Part shown: positions 23,474-32,818 of the stretch, one piece after another | How positions within the stretch are numbered: the stretch's first letter is position 1 | Layout: every line of letters starts with the position of its first letter | Source of the DNA: Sulfurovaceae bacterium | GTDB taxonomy: Bacteria; Campylobacterota; Campylobacteria; Campylobacterales; Sulfurovaceae | Assembly: GCA_028715055.1 (NCBI GenBank) | Contig: JAQTLE010000002.1 | Location: 62,001 to 126,000, forward strand | Direction of reading: 5' to 3' | Length of the DNA stretch: 64,000 nt | Translations under genes and position numbers: made by a program | The notes under the pieces: generated by a model | The model's input: only the letters and a program-made list of their open reading frames with translations | What the model was told of the DNA's origin: nothing | Databases searched by the model: none

Positions 23474-24183
23474 AGATAAAATTAGCAATTATATTTTTAC
23501 TAACATCTATATACGGCTTTGGGTCAAATCTTAGTCTAAGTGGTAGCGTAGTGTCAGATAATCAAAAGATGCTCGCAAGCCGTAATATGGGATATGTTAA
23601 AAAGATGTTGGTTTCTGAAGGTGATTTTGTAAAAAAAGGACAACTACTTTATGTTATTGATCCAACTGAGACTAACGCAGCGGAACAAATGAATAAAAAT
23701 CAACTTGACAATACACTAGCCAACCTAGCTAGATATGAGAGATTGTACAAAAAAGATATGGTATCAAGATATGACCTTGAAAATATGAGACTTGCTGCCA
23801 AAAATCAAAAAGAGATGCTCAAGATTTCCCAAGGACAAGATGATTATCTCAATGTAAGAGCTCCAAATGATGGAATAATAGTAGCCAAAAAAATCAATCA
23901 AGGCGAGATGATAGCTCCTGGAATGCCGACTATTATACTGACTGATCTAAGCAAACTTAGAATTGTTGTTGAAGTAAGCGAAAGTAGTTTGCGTCAGATC
24001 AAAATTGGAAAAACTGTAAAAATAGATATTCCATCAGCTGATCTTAAAACCACAGGAACTATAAGCTCTATTATACCGTCATTAAATCCGATGACTCATA
24101 AATTTACTGTTAAAATCAAATTTAACAAAGGTGATACTAAAATTTATCCTGGTATGTATGCCAGAATTACTATTCCCGTATAA
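23470..24183 (+). CDS. RND efflux periplasmic adaptor (membrane fusion protein)
   Basis: Biotinyl-lipoyl-like GYVKKMLVSEGDFVKKGQLLYVID; VRAPNDGIIVAKKINQGEMI; ATGA overlap with the TolC-like gene. Confidence 0.9.
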   Translation: MKIKLAIIFLLTSIYGFGSNLSLSGSVVSDNQKMLASRNMGYVKKMLVSEGDFVKKGQLLYVIDPTETNAAEQMNKNQLDNTLANLARYERLYKKDMVSRYDLENMRLAAKNQKEMLKISQGQDDYLNVRAPNDGIIVAKKINQGEMIAPGMPTIILTDLSKLRIVVEVSESSLRQIKIGKTVKIDIPSADLKTTGTISSIIPSLNPMTHKFTVKIKFNKGDTKIYPGMYARITIPV

Positions 24184-24185
24184 AA

Positions 24186-25802
24186 GTGATGATTATGCAA
24201 ACACAACACGAGGTATATAAAACAAAAGATATAGCCGGTCGTCTGGCTAGTGGTTTTTTAAAAAATCCACTCACTGCGCTTTTAGGGGCTTTTTTGCTTT
24301 TGATGGGATATTTGGCGCTTAGTATAATGCCAAGAGAGGAAGACCCGCAGATAGCAATTTCCGGCGGAACCATAATGGTCGCTATGCCTGGTGCTACTGC
24401 CAATGAAGTAGAAAAAGTTATTGTTAATCCTTTGGAAAGAAGACTTAGAGAGATTAAGGGTATCGAACATATCCAGGGTATGGCTATGGATAATGTCGGT
24501 ATCGTCAACGTTATGTACTACATAGGCCAAAACAGGGAAGATTCCAATTTAAAACTTTATGATAAAGTTATGCAAAATATGGATGAATTGCCAAAAGGCG
24601 CTATGCAACCAATAGTAAAACCTTTTGATATAGATATAGATATTCCAATCGTTACTGTTGCATTTTATGCAAAGGATCCAAAAAAGATCAATCAAGTGCA
24701 ACTTTATAATAAAATCCGCTCTATCCAGCAAGAACTTAATGGCATAGATAGCGTATCCAAAACTACACTAAAAGGAGATCACAGAGCTCAATATAATGTG
24801 CAAGTTGATCTCAATAAACTTAGTGGGTATAATCTTTCTCTTGGACAAATTATGCAAGGAATACAAGCTGTTGCCAATGGTGTTCCTAGTGTTAAAAGCC
24901 GTACAAGCAATGGCGGCATGGTTGTGCTTGGTGTCAAAAATGCTATAGAGAGCGTTGAAGACGTGGGAAATATTGCAGTTGCTGATTACGGCGGATCATT
25001 GATATATTTAAGAGATGTAGCTACCGTTACTGAAGGCACAGATATTCAAAATTTTAAAAATGCCACTATTATGTTTAGAGACGAAAGCGGTTCTAAAATG
25101 AGTAATGAATATGCTCAGACAACATTGAGTATATCAAAATTAGCCGGTACAAATGCAGTTAATGTTGCCAATGATGTTTTGGATGTATTAAAAAATAATG
25201 ATAGAATGCTTCAAGATGCAGGTATAGGATATGTAGTTACTAGAAACTATGGCACAAGAGCAGATAATGCAGTAAATGAGCTTATGCAACATCTCATCAT
25301 TACAATTATTATTATTTCGATTATGCTGATATTTGCACTTGGATGGAGAGAATCTCTTATTGTTACCTTTACGGTTCCGGCTATTTTGGCTATAACACTT
25401 TTTGTGGCATATCTTGGAGGACAAACAATCAACCGTATTACTTTGTTTGCATTTTTGCTGTCACTAGGATTATTGGTAGATGCTGCGATTATTGTAATCG
25501 AGAATATCCATCGTCATCTTCATAGTCATACGGCCGAAAATCAAAGCATGGAAGAACTTCTTGTGGAAGCTACTGACGAGATAGGACCGCCTACAAATAT
25601 AGCAACATTGGCTATCATTTTGACAATGGTCCCGATGGCATTTGTCGGCGGAATGATGGGATCATTTATGAAACCGATCCCGCTTAACGTACCTGTTGCT
25701 CTCGTGGCATCGTTGTTTGTAGCTTATATATTTACACCGTATTTGAGTTTAAAATTACTTAAAAAACCGACACATAATAGTACACACAAGGAGACAAAAT
25801 GA
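24186..25802 (+). CDS. RND efflux permease, N-terminal half (TM1 to about TM6)
   Basis: NPLTALLGAFLLLMGYLALSIMPREEDPQI; PGATANEVEKVIVNPLERRL; LLSLGLLVDAAIIVIENIHRH (motif A-like); ends just after the TM6-like segment. Confidence 0.92.
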   Translation: MMIMQTQHEVYKTKDIAGRLASGFLKNPLTALLGAFLLLMGYLALSIMPREEDPQIAISGGTIMVAMPGATANEVEKVIVNPLERRLREIKGIEHIQGMAMDNVGIVNVMYYIGQNREDSNLKLYDKVMQNMDELPKGAMQPIVKPFDIDIDIPIVTVAFYAKDPKKINQVQLYNKIRSIQQELNGIDSVSKTTLKGDHRAQYNVQVDLNKLSGYNLSLGQIMQGIQAVANGVPSVKSRTSNGGMVVLGVKNAIESVEDVGNIAVADYGGSLIYLRDVATVTEGTDIQNFKNATIMFRDESGSKMSNEYAQTTLSISKLAGTNAVNVANDVLDVLKNNDRMLQDAGIGYVVTRNYGTRADNAVNELMQHLIITIIIISIMLIFALGWRESLIVTFTVPAILAITLFVAYLGGQTINRITLFAFLLSLGLLVDAAIIVIENIHRHLHSHTAENQSMEELLVEATDEIGPPTNIATLAIILTMVPMAFVGGMMGSFMKPIPLNVPVALVASLFVAYIFTPYLSLKLLKKPTHNSTHKETK

Positions 25803-27526
25803 TGAATAAATTTGAAAATTTTGTCTTTGGCATATTGGATAATCCTAAGAAAAAAAAGATGGTTTTGATCCTTACGGCTGTTGCATTTGTACTTTCGCTG
25901 CTTATGTTTCCTACTAAGATAGTATTGGCAAAAATGCTTCCAGGCAAAAGCGATAATACATTTTCAGTGTATGTAGATACACCTTCTGGAACATCTATTG
26001 AACAAACAAATCGCGTAAGTCAATGCGTAATTGATTTGATGAAAAAAGAAAATGAAGTTTTAAATATCGAACTTTTTTTAGGTCAAGGTATGCCGCTTGA
26101 TTATGCAGGGTTAGTTAAAGGTTCGGGCATGAAGCAGGCAGAAAATGTTGCTGAGATCGCAGTTAATTTAACAGATAAGCATGAAAGAGATGAACCGTCA
26201 TATCTCATGGTAAAACGTCTAAGACCGATTGTGCAAAAGCAATGTGAAGGTATAATAAAAAATACATCAATTAAGTTTGTTGAACAACCGGCCGGTCCAC
26301 CGACTATGGCATCAATCGTTGTAGAAGTTCATGGTGATAATATACAAAAAGATCGTGATATTTCATCAGATGTGGTTAAGATTCTTAAATCTACCAATGG
26401 GCTTGTTGATGTTGATATATTTGGAGACAAGATGTATCAACAATACCAACTTATTCCGGATAAAGAGAAAATCGCTGGGAGCGGAGTAAGTGTTGAACAG
26501 CTTAATAATATATTGTATCTAGCATTTGAAGGTATGATTGTAGGAGAAAAAAATACTCAAGAATATTCTGATCAGATCCCTATATTTTTATCTCTTGACA
26601 AAGAAAGTAAAAGCATGGAATCATCAGATGAGCTAGATGTACAAAATAAGCTATCATCTCTCAACCTAATGAGCCCAACCGGCGCTATGGTATCGGTTAG
26701 TGATTTAGTTACATTGAAGAAAGTTGATTCAAATCCTGTAATTATGCATAAAGATCTAGATCGCATGATAAATGTAGTAGCTGAAACAGATATGGTTTCG
26801 CAAGTTTATCCGTTACTAGATGCAAGAAGCAAAATGATAGATTATTTTTCGAAAAACTATGAAGTAACTAAAGTACCCGGTATGTCGACATATATGTTCG
26901 ACCTCAATCTTAAAGATAAAAAAACCGGAGAAAAGTTTTTGTTAAGATGGGATGGCGAAATGAAGGTAACACTAGATACTTTCCGTGATCTTGGCGGTGC
27001 ATTTATAGCTGCATTGGTTCTTATTTTCTTACTTTTGGTAGTTTACTATAAGAGTTTTACACTAAGCGGAATAGTTCTTTTGGGTTCATTTTTATCTTTG
27101 ATAGGCGTAATAGTAGGGCATTTTGTAGCCAATTTAGTAACACGAGATACGTTCTTTTTGACTGCCACTTCTCTTATCGGGTTTATCGCTCTTATGGGCA
27201 TAAGTTCTAGAAATTCGCTTTTGCTTATAGATTTTGCTAAATCACTTATGGAATGCCATGGCATTCCAAAGAGAAAAGCAATAGCTGTAGCAGCTGCTAC
27301 AAGAGCTAAGCCGATTGCTTTAACTGCTGTTGCTATTATCTTGGGTTCTGCTTTGTTGGCAAGTGATCCAATATTTGGTGGGTTGGGAGTTGCTCTAATT
27401 TCAGGAACAATTGCGGCTGTGTTCGTATCTTTGTTGTTTGTACCAATACTAATGGATAATGCCAAAGCTATGGATTTTGAGCCAGAGGTTTGTGATATAA
27501 AAGAAGACATCTCAATAACTAAATAA
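25799..27526 (+). CDS. RND efflux permease, C-terminal half (about TM7-TM12)
   Basis: Begins at a TM7-like segment (KKKKMVLILTAVAFVLSLLMFPTKIVLAKMLPG...FSVYVDTPSGTSIEQT); TM10-12 FIALMGISSRNSLLLIDFAKSLM; RBS AAGGAG 5 nt before ATG. Confidence 0.92.
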   Translation: MMNKFENFVFGILDNPKKKKMVLILTAVAFVLSLLMFPTKIVLAKMLPGKSDNTFSVYVDTPSGTSIEQTNRVSQCVIDLMKKENEVLNIELFLGQGMPLDYAGLVKGSGMKQAENVAEIAVNLTDKHERDEPSYLMVKRLRPIVQKQCEGIIKNTSIKFVEQPAGPPTMASIVVEVHGDNIQKDRDISSDVVKILKSTNGLVDVDIFGDKMYQQYQLIPDKEKIAGSGVSVEQLNNILYLAFEGMIVGEKNTQEYSDQIPIFLSLDKESKSMESSDELDVQNKLSSLNLMSPTGAMVSVSDLVTLKKVDSNPVIMHKDLDRMINVVAETDMVSQVYPLLDARSKMIDYFSKNYEVTKVPGMSTYMFDLNLKDKKTGEKFLLRWDGEMKVTLDTFRDLGGAFIAALVLIFLLLVVYYKSFTLSGIVLLGSFLSLIGVIVGHFVANLVTRDTFFLTATSLIGFIALMGISSRNSLLLIDFAKSLMECHGIPKRKAIAVAAATRAKPIALTAVAIILGSALLASDPIFGGLGVALISGTIAAVFVSLLFVPILMDNAKAMDFEPEVCDIKEDISITK

Positions 27527-27689
27527 AATAATAGTTAATCATTGATTATTTGCGGGGCTTTTGTTCCGCTTTTGTACATCCTTGCACTTGTTGCGGGGAT
27601 TCTATTGATCCATCTGCTTAATTTTTCTATTTTCTCTCTTTTAATCAACCATTTGTTATAATAATATAATTATTTTACAAGGAGTAGTT

Positions 27690-28256
27690 ATGGCTACAAT
27701 AGGAATGGGCGAGATTAAAAAAGGTGCAAGGCTGGAAATAGACGGTAACCCATATAGGGTTATAGAGTTTCAACACGTTAAGCCTGGAAAAGGTGCTGCA
27801 TTCGTTCGCACCAAGATAAAAAATCTTGGCACAGGCAAGGTTATCGAAAAAACAGTTCATGCCGGGGATAAATTTGAAGTACCTGCATTAGAACAAAAAA
27901 CTATGCAATATCTATATGATGATGGACAGTTTTTGCAATTTATGGATACTACAACTTATGAGCAAATAGGACTTACAAAAGAACAAGTAGGTGAAGATAC
28001 ATTTAGCTTTATGATAGATGGAATGGAGGCTGATATATTATTCCATAACGGCAAAGCCATCTCAGTAGAGATACCACAAACGGTCGTGCTTAAAGTTGTA
28101 GAAACACCACCAAACTTCAAAGGTGACTCACAGGGTGGTAAAAAACCGGCTACTTTGGAGAGTGGCGCAGTTGTTCAAGTCCCTTTTCATATACTTGAAG
28201 GTGAGATGATAAAAGTAGATACAGTCGAAGGCGTTTATTTAGAAAAAGCAAAATAA
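27690..28256 (+). CDS. efp: Elongation factor P
   Basis: [74 protein letters not shown]. Confidence 0.97.
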   Translation: MATIGMGEIKKGARLEIDGNPYRVIEFQHVKPGKGAAFVRTKIKNLGTGKVIEKTVHAGDKFEVPALEQKTMQYLYDDGQFLQFMDTTTYEQIGLTKEQVGEDTFSFMIDGMEADILFHNGKAISVEIPQTVVLKVVETPPNFKGDSQGGKKPATLESGAVVQVPFHILEGEMIKVDTVEGVYLEKAK

Positions 28257-28273
28257 TCCATTTGATTAATGCT

Positions 28274-28300
28274 CTAATTTGAAGCAAAGCTCCAAATTAG
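28274..28300. other. Hairpin after efp
   Basis: CTAATTTGAAGC-AAA-GCTCCAAATTAG, one mismatch in a 12-bp stem; no following T-run on the + strand. Confidence 0.5.
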
Positions 28301-28388
28301 GTATTCAGCATACGGCTCTCGCGACTAGTCGCTCTTTTGAAATTTTGATGATTCAGAAATTTTAATAATCTTTTAAAAAGGTTTTCTT

Positions 28389-28952
28389 ATGGCAAAAGTT
28401 CTAGTTCCTTTGGCAGAGGGTTTTGAAGAGATTGAAGCTGTTAGTCTGATCGATATTATGCGTAGAGGCGGAATAGATGTTGATATAGCATATTTGGGCG
28501 GTGAATTTGCGAGCGATCTTGTAGTTGGTGCAAATGGAATCATTATTAAAGCTCAATTAGATATCAATCTTGTTTCATCGGATAGTTATGATATGGTTGT
28601 TCTGCCTGGTGGTAATGGTGGCACAAACAGACTTGCTCAAAATGATAAAATACAATCTTTATTAAAAGAATTCGAATCTAAAGATAAACATATAGGTGCA
28701 ATATGTGCTGCGCCGTATGTGCTCCATATGGCAGGAGTATTAAGCCATAATTATACCTGCTATCCATCTGTTGAAAAAAATATCAGAGAGGAAGGTTACA
28801 ACAACAAAGATAAAATTGTGATCGATGGTAAAATTATGACATCCGCAGGTCCTGCAACCGCAATTTGTTTTGGTTTGGAAATAATTAAAACCTTAGTCGG
28901 ATACGAAACATACGAAGCAGTAAAAAAAGGCACTCTTAGCGATTTTTGCTAA
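28389..28952 (+). CDS. DJ-1/PfpI (ThiJ) family protein
   Basis: KVLVPLAEGFEEIEAVSLIDIMRRGGIDV; VVLPGGNGG; IGAICAAPYVL nucleophile elbow. Confidence 0.93.
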   Translation: MAKVLVPLAEGFEEIEAVSLIDIMRRGGIDVDIAYLGGEFASDLVVGANGIIIKAQLDINLVSSDSYDMVVLPGGNGGTNRLAQNDKIQSLLKEFESKDKHIGAICAAPYVLHMAGVLSHNYTCYPSVEKNIREEGYNNKDKIVIDGKIMTSAGPATAICFGLEIIKTLVGYETYEAVKKGTLSDFC

Positions 28953-29027
28953 TCAATCCACTTTTAATCTATCGGAGATTTTTCTTCGGTAAATCTTTTC
29001 ATCAAAATAACTATAACCAACTATTTA

Positions 29028-29118
29028 ATTGATTAACAAAATAAAATATATTGATTAACATATTTATATATTTATATTTTAATATAATAAAATATTATTT
29101 TTTAAAATAAAATATTAT
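29028..29118. promoter_or_regulatory. Very AT-rich leader with two pairs of direct repeats upstream of the DUF302-like operon
   Basis: ATTGATTAACA at 29028-29038 and 29050-29060 (22-bp period); AATAAAATATTAT at 29086-29098 and 29106-29118 (20-bp period). Confidence 0.5.
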
Positions 29119-29193
29119 ACTTTATAAAAAATACATATACTTATTATATAATAAATTGTAGATATCGAATTTCATTTACAGCAGGAGAAAAAA

Positions 29194-30204
29194 ATGTTTA
29201 ATAAATTTTTGATAAGTTCATCTATATTGTTGCTTGCAACATCGTCGGCATTTGGTGCTAGTGGTGTTAAGTTTTATGTTGGAAAGGGTGACAAAGAAGA
29301 ATCATTCATGAATATGATGAACAATAAAATCAGTAAAATCGGTTTTGTTCTTACGGACGCCCATGCGAGAATTAACGATGCATATAAAGCTAAATGGGGA
29401 GTTGAATTCAAAAATATAAAAGGTGTAAAAACAAAGAATAATGATTATGACAGTGAATTTAAAGAAACGCTGGATAATATCGGATTTTTTTCAATTGCAA
29501 ATAATAAAATTGTTGAACCATTACTGGCAAAGGAGCCCACGTTGGGAGTTTTTACGCCTTTTAATCTTCTAATATATAAGAAAAATGATGAAAATAAAAC
29601 TTACGTAGGCCACGTTATGCCTGAAACAATGTTAGATATTGCAGGTGTAAAAGATAAAAATGTTCGTTCAAAATTTATTGGCTCATTTATAAAACTAGAT
29701 CAAATGGTTCAAAAAAATATTGGTTCAGATATTAAAATATTGGATTATAAAGCTCTACCGGAAAAACCTATGATGACATTTGAAGTCGCATTTGATAGGG
29801 CAGGCGGAGTAGATAAATTTATAGAAGATTTTCAAGGTAAATTTGAAAAGAAATTTGAAGAACATAAATATATCATTGCCGGTTATAAAAATGTCAAAGA
29901 TGAGATGAACGCTGAGAATATTAAATTTGATCGTTTTGACGCATATTGGGTTTATTCGTTATGTCATTTTCGTTTTTCTGAAGGAATTTTCAATAAAGGT
30001 CGCCCGGATGCGGGTGTTTTTGCACCTTGTTCAATGTATATGTATATAGACAAGGATACTAATAAACTTATGATAGGCATGCCTCGTCTTACTACATGGA
30101 ATTCAGTTATGGATATGAAAGATAAAAAAATGGTAGATTCTCTTTATGCTTTGGATAAAGAAATAACACAAATCATGATCGAATTGGGAGCAAAAGAAAT
30201 ATGA
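29194..30204 (+). CDS. Exported DUF302-like protein with internal duplication
   Basis: Signal peptide; two halves align around LGVFTPFNLLIYKKNDENKTYVGHVMP and AGVFAPCSMYMYIDKDTNKLMIGMPR, each followed by a helical segment, resembling DUF302. Confidence 0.6.
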   Translation: MFNKFLISSSILLLATSSAFGASGVKFYVGKGDKEESFMNMMNNKISKIGFVLTDAHARINDAYKAKWGVEFKNIKGVKTKNNDYDSEFKETLDNIGFFSIANNKIVEPLLAKEPTLGVFTPFNLLIYKKNDENKTYVGHVMPETMLDIAGVKDKNVRSKFIGSFIKLDQMVQKNIGSDIKILDYKALPEKPMMTFEVAFDRAGGVDKFIEDFQGKFEKKFEEHKYIIAGYKNVKDEMNAENIKFDRFDAYWVYSLCHFRFSEGIFNKGRPDAGVFAPCSMYMYIDKDTNKLMIGMPRLTTWNSVMDMKDKKMVDSLYALDKEITQIMIELGAKEI

Positions 30205-31016
30205 ATAAAATTTTGATTTTTATATTTTTTACATTTAGTTTTGTTTTAAATTTTTGTTTTGCCGATACAATAAATGATAAAACGGTATCAGCATATAAAA
30301 TAGGTAAATATGTTGATGTAAAATCTGCTACAGAAAAGCTTGCGTCGGCTGGGTTTGAGGTAGTTGGAACATATCCATCATTTGATAACGGTACAACTAT
30401 TTTATATACTAATTCAACAATGAAAGCTGATGCAAGCAAAAATGATTTAGGTTTTGCTGCTGTAGGACGTATACTTATCGATGAAGAGAATCATCAAATC
30501 CATATTGATAATCCTGTATATTTTGGAGCAGCATTTTTACGATCAAATTATAATCATGCACACGCTTTGAATATACTTTCGTCTTTAGAAAAGGTGTTTG
30601 GTACCTTGAAGAACTCTGACGATGCTTATGAGTTTGAAGAACTGCCTAAATATCATTTTATGATAGGTATGCCGTATTATAATGATATGAATACAATAGC
30701 TCAAGATTCTACTACTAAACTTGTAGCTAAAGCAAAAGCATCAAAGGATACTATAAGTATAGTACAAATCGATAAAAATAGATATGTAGCATTTATGCAA
30801 ATAGATAAAAGAACAAGCAGTTTTGTTAAAAAAATCGGTGTACAAAACAGTGAAATTTTACCTTGGGCGGTTTTGATAGAGAACGGGAAAGCCAAAGCAT
30901 TAAATGCAAAATATTTAATTGCAATTAGCTATCCACTGCTTACAATGACAGAATTTATGACTATAGCAACTGTTCCAGATGCTATTACTCAAAGTCTTAA
31001 AAGATCTTTTAAATAA
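30201..31016 (+). CDS. Exported protein of unknown function, translationally coupled to the DUF302-like gene
   Basis: Signal peptide MNKILIFIFFTFSFVLNFCFA; ATGA overlap with the upstream ORF; NDLGFAAVGRILIDEENHQIHIDNPVYFGAAFL segment. Confidence 0.65.
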   Translation: MNKILIFIFFTFSFVLNFCFADTINDKTVSAYKIGKYVDVKSATEKLASAGFEVVGTYPSFDNGTTILYTNSTMKADASKNDLGFAAVGRILIDEENHQIHIDNPVYFGAAFLRSNYNHAHALNILSSLEKVFGTLKNSDDAYEFEELPKYHFMIGMPYYNDMNTIAQDSTTKLVAKAKASKDTISIVQIDKNRYVAFMQIDKRTSSFVKKIGVQNSEILPWAVLIENGKAKALNAKYLIAISYPLLTMTEFMTIATVPDAITQSLKRSFK

Positions 31017-31037
31017 GTTCCATCAATAAATACAAAA

Positions 31038-31068
31038 AAGATCGTTGCTAAATTTTAGCAACGATCTT
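31038..31068 (-). terminator. Hairpin terminator (T-tract on the minus strand)
   Basis: AAGATCGTTGCTAAA...TTTAGCAACGATCTT preceded by AAAAAA on the + strand. Confidence 0.75.
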
Positions 31069-31107
31069 CTAAAGTAGTCTTAATGCTGAAAAAATAATAT
31101 CTTATTA

Positions 31108-31965
31108 TTATTTGAAAGATGCAATTGCTTTTTTAATTGCCGGAAGCATTTTTATAGCAGACTTTTCCCCCTCTAAGATCGCTTGATGCTTTGAATCGAA
31201 AGAAACAGAACTAAGTCTTTCTAAATTTGGTTTGATGATAACATTGGCTTTTTTGAGCTCATTTGTGAGTGCAACTTGGCTCATTATATTGATAGTTTGA
31301 TCTAGTGTAGATAAGAGTCCGCTTGCCCCACTTTTAGGTTTTGCAGAGATATCGACCGCGATCACTATATCTGCGCCCATTTGTTTGGCTGCACTTACCG
31401 GAACAGGCTGGGTTAGTCCACCATCGACATAATAACTGTTTCCTATTTTGACGGGTTGAAAAATATTTGGCACACTTGCACTTGCTCTGACGGCTTGCCC
31501 TGTATTGCCAAATCTAAATACTGCCGTTGCACCAGTATCTTTGTTGGTTGCTACTATTCCAAGAGGGATTTTAAGATTTTGAATCTGTTTATTGCTGACT
31601 GATTTATTGATAAAGTTTTGCAATGCTTCGCCCTTGATAAAGCCATCTGTGGAGAGTGTGAAATCCATTAATCCGTCTGATTCAAGATCTATTGCTTTTT
31701 GTTGAAGTTCAATACTGTTCATGCCGGATGCGTATAGGGTTCCGATAACTGAGCCGGCACTTGTGCCAGTAATAATGTCGGGCTTGATGCCGTTTTGTTC
31801 TAATATTTTTATAACCCCGATATGCGCAAATCCTTTTGCAGCCCCGCCGCCTAGAGCAAGAGCTATTTTGGGTTTTTTAACCGGTTTAACCGGTGGTGGT
31901 GTTGTAGTGGTACATCCGGTAAAAATAATAGAAATTGTAATCATTATGATATATAATATGCGCAT
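31108..31965 (-). CDS. Patatin-like phospholipase family lipoprotein (RssA-like)
   Basis: Lipobox IIFTGC; ALALGGGAAKGFAHIGVIKIL oxyanion hole; GTSAGS nucleophile; DGGL Asp motif. Confidence 0.93.
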   Translation of the reverse strand: MRILYIIMITISIIFTGCTTTTPPPVKPVKKPKIALALGGGAAKGFAHIGVIKILEQNGIKPDIITGTSAGSVIGTLYASGMNSIELQQKAIDLESDGLMDFTLSTDGFIKGEALQNFINKSVSNKQIQNLKIPLGIVATNKDTGATAVFRFGNTGQAVRASASVPNIFQPVKIGNSYYVDGGLTQPVPVSAAKQMGADIVIAVDISAKPKSGASGLLSTLDQTINIMSQVALTNELKKANVIIKPNLERLSSVSFDSKHQAILEGEKSAIKMLPAIKKAIASFK

Positions 31966-32078
31966 TTAATAACCTTATTTGTCTTTTAAATTTGCAATTG
32001 TACTCTAAAATTGCAAAATATGATATACTATTGTCTTATTTTTTACATTAGACAAATGGATTTTAGGAGAATTTTTAT

Positions 32079-32816
32079 ATGGAAATAATGCTGATATTGC
32101 TTGGCGTTTTTGTCGGTATTCTTTCAGGTTTTTTTGGAATAGGCGGCGGCACTGTTAGCGTACCTATACTTTTATACATGGGATTTGGCATCAAAGAAGC
32201 AATAGGTATATCCGTCGTTCAAATGTTAATCGGTTCATTTTCTGCTTTTTTAATTCATCGCAAACAGCAAGTTTATGATGCTTGCGAAATGAAATATTTC
32301 GGATTTGGCGGTATATTGGGCGCAATAATTGGAGGATACTTAGTTAAAGTATTAAATGCAACAATATTGGAATGGTTTTTTCTATCTTTAGTAACTTTTA
32401 CATTGATAAGACTTTTTTTATCCAATCCGGAGCCTGAAAATAAAGAAATTATAAATCGCCCTTTATATATATTGATAGGTGCAGGAATTGGAATTTTTTC
32501 CGGTATGCTAGGGGTTGGTGGCTCTATACTTATGACACCGATATTGGTAAGTTTTCTCGGGTTTCCGCTCAAGAAGGCTTCTGCTGTCGGATTATTTTAT
32601 GTGATTTTCACATCTATTTCATCTTTTGTGACATTATCTTATTTGGGGATGATAAATTTCAAAGCCGGTGCCCTGATGGCACTTGGTTCTTTTGCCGGAA
32701 TTTGGGTTGGTATTTGGTTGATGCATAAAATGCATGTAAAACACTATAAGCGAATTTTGGTTATTTTTTATGTAATTATATTTGCAATTACAGTAAATAA
32801 ATTAATTTTAGGTTGA
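32079..32816 (+). CDS. TauE/SafE-family sulfite exporter-like membrane protein
   Basis: VGILSGFFGIGGGTVSVPILLYMGF and GIFSGMLGVGGSILMTPILVSFLGF repeats. Confidence 0.92.
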   Translation: MEIMLILLGVFVGILSGFFGIGGGTVSVPILLYMGFGIKEAIGISVVQMLIGSFSAFLIHRKQQVYDACEMKYFGFGGILGAIIGGYLVKVLNATILEWFFLSLVTFTLIRLFLSNPEPENKEIINRPLYILIGAGIGIFSGMLGVGGSILMTPILVSFLGFPLKKASAVGLFYVIFTSISSFVTLSYLGMINFKAGALMALGSFAGIWVGIWLMHKMHVKHYKRILVIFYVIIFAITVNKLILG

Positions 32817-32818
32817 TT

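Noticed and set aside
25790-25810. Sequencing frameshift as the cause of the split RND permease
   Set aside because: The junction has a stop, an overlapping start and a well-spaced RBS at the natural TM6/TM7 boundary, so a designed split is more likely; still worth verifying with reads.
27046-27510. 154-aa antisense ORF within the RND C-half gene
   Set aside because: Lies fully opposite a strongly supported CDS; low-complexity Ile/Ala-rich translation, consistent with a shadow ORF.
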